From assembly GCA_963851025.1 (NCBI GenBank), contig CAWKOA010000017.1, forward strand, positions 39,335-103,334: a stretch of DNA of 64,000 nucleotides, read 5' to 3'. A program made the position numbers and the translations under genes. The DNA is from RYN-230 sp963851025 (GTDB lineage Bacteria; Actinomycetota; Actinomycetes; Streptosporangiales; Streptosporangiaceae). Positions within the stretch are counted from its first letter, which is position 1. Every line of letters starts with the position of its first letter. Under the pieces are notes generated by a model. That model saw only the letters and a list, made by a program, of their open reading frames with translations. It searched no databases and had not been told where the DNA came from. Below, piece by piece: positions 62,551 to 64,000 of this stretch.

Positions 62551-63455
62551 ATGCGACTGAGTTTCGGTATCAAGACGTCCCAGATGGGTCTGTCCTACCC
62601 GGACATCCTCCGGGTCTGGCGGGAGGCCGACCAGGTTCCCCTGTTTGAGCACGCCTGGCTGTGGGACCACATGGTCCCGCTGCGGGGCGACGTGCGCGGG
62701 GCGGCCCTGGAGGCCTGGACCCTGCTCGGCGCGCTCGCGGCGCAGACCCGCCGGCTGCGCCTCGGCGTGATGGTGACCAGCAACCGGCTGCGCAACCCGG
62801 CCCTGCTGGCCAAGATGGCCGCCACGGTGGACGTGATCTCCGGCGGGAGGCTGGACTTCGGCATCGGCGCGGGCGGCAGCCAGCTGCCAGGGGCCCCGGA
62901 GGCGCTGACCGCGGTCGTGCGCCGCGAGTTCGAGGCGTACGGCGTGCCCATCGTCCCGGCCGGCCACGCGGTCGGCGCGCTGGACGAGGCGTGCACGCTG
63001 ATCCGCCGGATGTGGACCGAGGACGCGCCGTTCGACTTCGAAGGCCGCTACTACCAGCTGCGCGGCGCGGTGTGCGAGCCCCGGCCAGCGCAGCGACCCG
63101 GCCCGCCGGTCGTGATCGGGCCGGCGGGGAGCGCACTGCGCTGCGGGTCGTCGCCCGGCACGCGGACGTCTGGAACTGCCCGGCCCGCACCGCCGGGGAG
63201 TTCCGGCACAAGAGCCGCGTCCTCGACGAGCACTGCGCGGCGATCGGCCGGGACCCGGCCGGGATCACCCGGTCCATGCAGATCATCGTGCCGCCCGGGG
63301 ACCCGGCGGCTTCGCGGGCCCTGCTGCTGGAGCTGATCGACGCGGGCGCCACGCACCTGGTCCTGGCCCCGGCCCCGCCGTGGCCCGCCCGGCCGGCCCA
63401 GTGGCTCGCCGACGAGGTCGCCGGGCCGGTCGCCGCGCAGCTCACCCAGGGCTGA
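62551..63455 (+). pseudogene. LLM-class oxidoreductase gene with a frameshift in its last third
   Basis: From the ATG at 62551 (GGAGGAG at 4-nt spacing) the frame encodes a luciferase-like barrel: MRLSFGIKTSQMGLSYP, LWDHMVPLRGD, LGVMVTSNRLRNPALLAKMA, GGRLDFGIGAGGSQLPG, FEGRYYQLRGAVCEP, then PPVVIG. Near 63120 the homologous sequence jumps to another frame (GGERTALRVVARHADVWNC ... ITRSMQIIVPP) and runs to 63455; the original frame drifts on as Ser/Arg-rich nonsense to 63336. One missing base explains it. F420 or FMN dependence is typical of the family. Real mutation or sequencing error cannot be told apart here. Confidence 0.85.
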
Positions 63456-63526
63456 GCCGGCCAGCCGCCGGTGACAAGGTCCGATTCCCGCCAGCACCAT
63501 GCGCGGGCCTGGCGTTTACTCAGAAC

Positions 63527-64000
63527 ATGACACTCGACCCCGACACCTGCTTCCGGGCCGTGGTGGCCCGCGACCCGCGGTTCGACGGCCGCTTCTTCAC
63601 CGGGGTCACCAGCACCAGGATCTACTGCCGGCCGGTCTGCCCGGCCCGCACCCCGGCCCGGGCGAACATGCGGTTCTTCGCGCACGCGGGAGCCGCGGAG
63701 GCGGCCGGGTTCCGGGCCTGCCGGCGCTGCCGCCCCGAGACCAGCCCGGGGTCGCCGGACTGGAACGTCCGGGCCGACCTGGCCGCCCGGGCGGTGCGGC
63801 TGATCGCGGACGGCTACGTGGACGCGCACGGGATCAGCGGGCTGGCCGCGCGGCTCGCGGTCACCCAGCGGCACCTGCACCGGCTGCTCGTGGCCGAGCT
63901 GGGCGCCGGGCCCCAGGCCCTGGCCCGGACCGCCCGGCTGCAGACCGCGCGGCGGCTGCTGGCCGAGACCAGCCTGCCGGTCACCGAGGTCGCGTTCGCC
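63527..64000 (+). CDS. Ada-type DNA alkylation repair protein, 5' part only
   Basis: 158 residues to the window edge from the ATG at 63527. The Ada zinc/methyl-acceptor domain has Cys34 and Cys38 in RIYCRPVCPAR and Cys65 and Cys68 in RACRRCRPET. An AraC-type helix-turn-helix follows (GISGLAARLAVTQRHLHRLL, LQTARRLLAETSLPVTEVAF). In actinomycetes this pair is usually followed by an AlkA glycosylase domain, which would lie beyond the window. Confidence 0.9.
   Translation, partial: MTLDPDTCFRAVVARDPRFDGRFFTGVTSTRIYCRPVCPARTPARANMRFFAHAGAAEAAGFRACRRCRPETSPGSPDWNVRADLAARAVRLIADGYVDAHGISGLAARLAVTQRHLHRLLVAELGAGPQALARTARLQTARRLLAETSLPVTEVAFA

Overview
The window is high-GC DNA from an actinomycete, probably a filamentous, developmentally complex one. 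Pointers are the strong GC3 bias, frequent GTG starts, two F420/LLM-type oxidoreductases, an acyl-CoA carboxylase beta/epsilon pair, a MEDS-anti-sigma fusion, a Methyltransf_19 (DUF574) methyltransferase and a SpoIIE-type phosphatase. I cannot name the genus from sequence alone.

Region 1 (1-12.9 kb): a membrane-anchored trypsin-like protein that lacks two of three catalytic residues, an Ala/Thr-rich secreted protein, then a carbohydrate uptake system. The latter has an SBP and two permeases, a divergent ROK repressor and a GH1 beta-glucosidase, tied together by three related 10-5-10 inverted repeats that each overlap a promoter -10. A P-loop kinase, a hemerythrin, a MEDS/HATPase protein and an LLM oxidoreductase follow.

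Region 2 (13.4-17 kb): a nest of signalling genes with damaged phosphotransfer residues: a soluble histidine kinase, a receiver-LuxR protein with Ala at the phospho-Asp site, a frameshifted receiver-LuxR gene, and a kinase-receiver-LuxR fusion with Asp at the phospho-His site.

Region 3 (17.2-35.4 kb): a secreted beta-helix/PKD protein, then a tightly coupled 13-gene operon read leftwards from 35356 to 20041. It encodes a Wzx/Wzy-type surface polysaccharide system: Wzz, DegT aminotransferase, CapD/FlaA1 dehydratase, GT4, Wzy, Wzx and an initiating sugar-phosphate transferase. Embedded in it are proteins not normally expected there: an HprK-like kinase, an RtcB-like protein with altered active-site residues, an APH-like kinase, an orphan 144-aa protein, a TIM-barrel-like lipoprotein and a metallo-beta-lactamase/Rieske fusion broken by a frameshift. 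This operon is the best candidate for a poorly described system.

Region 4 (35.5-40.6 kb): a PAS-GAF-PP2C phosphatase, a DUF574 methyltransferase, a SnoaL-like protein, a small gene graveyard (acyl-CoA dehydrogenase tail, PadR head) and a GT87 gene with lower-GC codon use.

Region 5 (40.5-64 kb): core metabolism: acyl-CoA dehydrogenase, purE-purK, NCS1 permease, an OmpR-type two-component pair, leucine/acyl-CoA catabolism genes, a PH-domain protein, birA, an MFS exporter with divergent XRE regulator, an ArsR-like regulator with membrane coiled-coil partner, ppc, acyl-CoA carboxylase beta and epsilon with a NYN-domain gene between them, a MarR regulator, a frameshifted LLM oxidoreductase, and the start of an Ada-type gene cut by the window end. 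Three genes carry an apparent single-base frameshift, so either gene decay or draft-sequence error must be considered.
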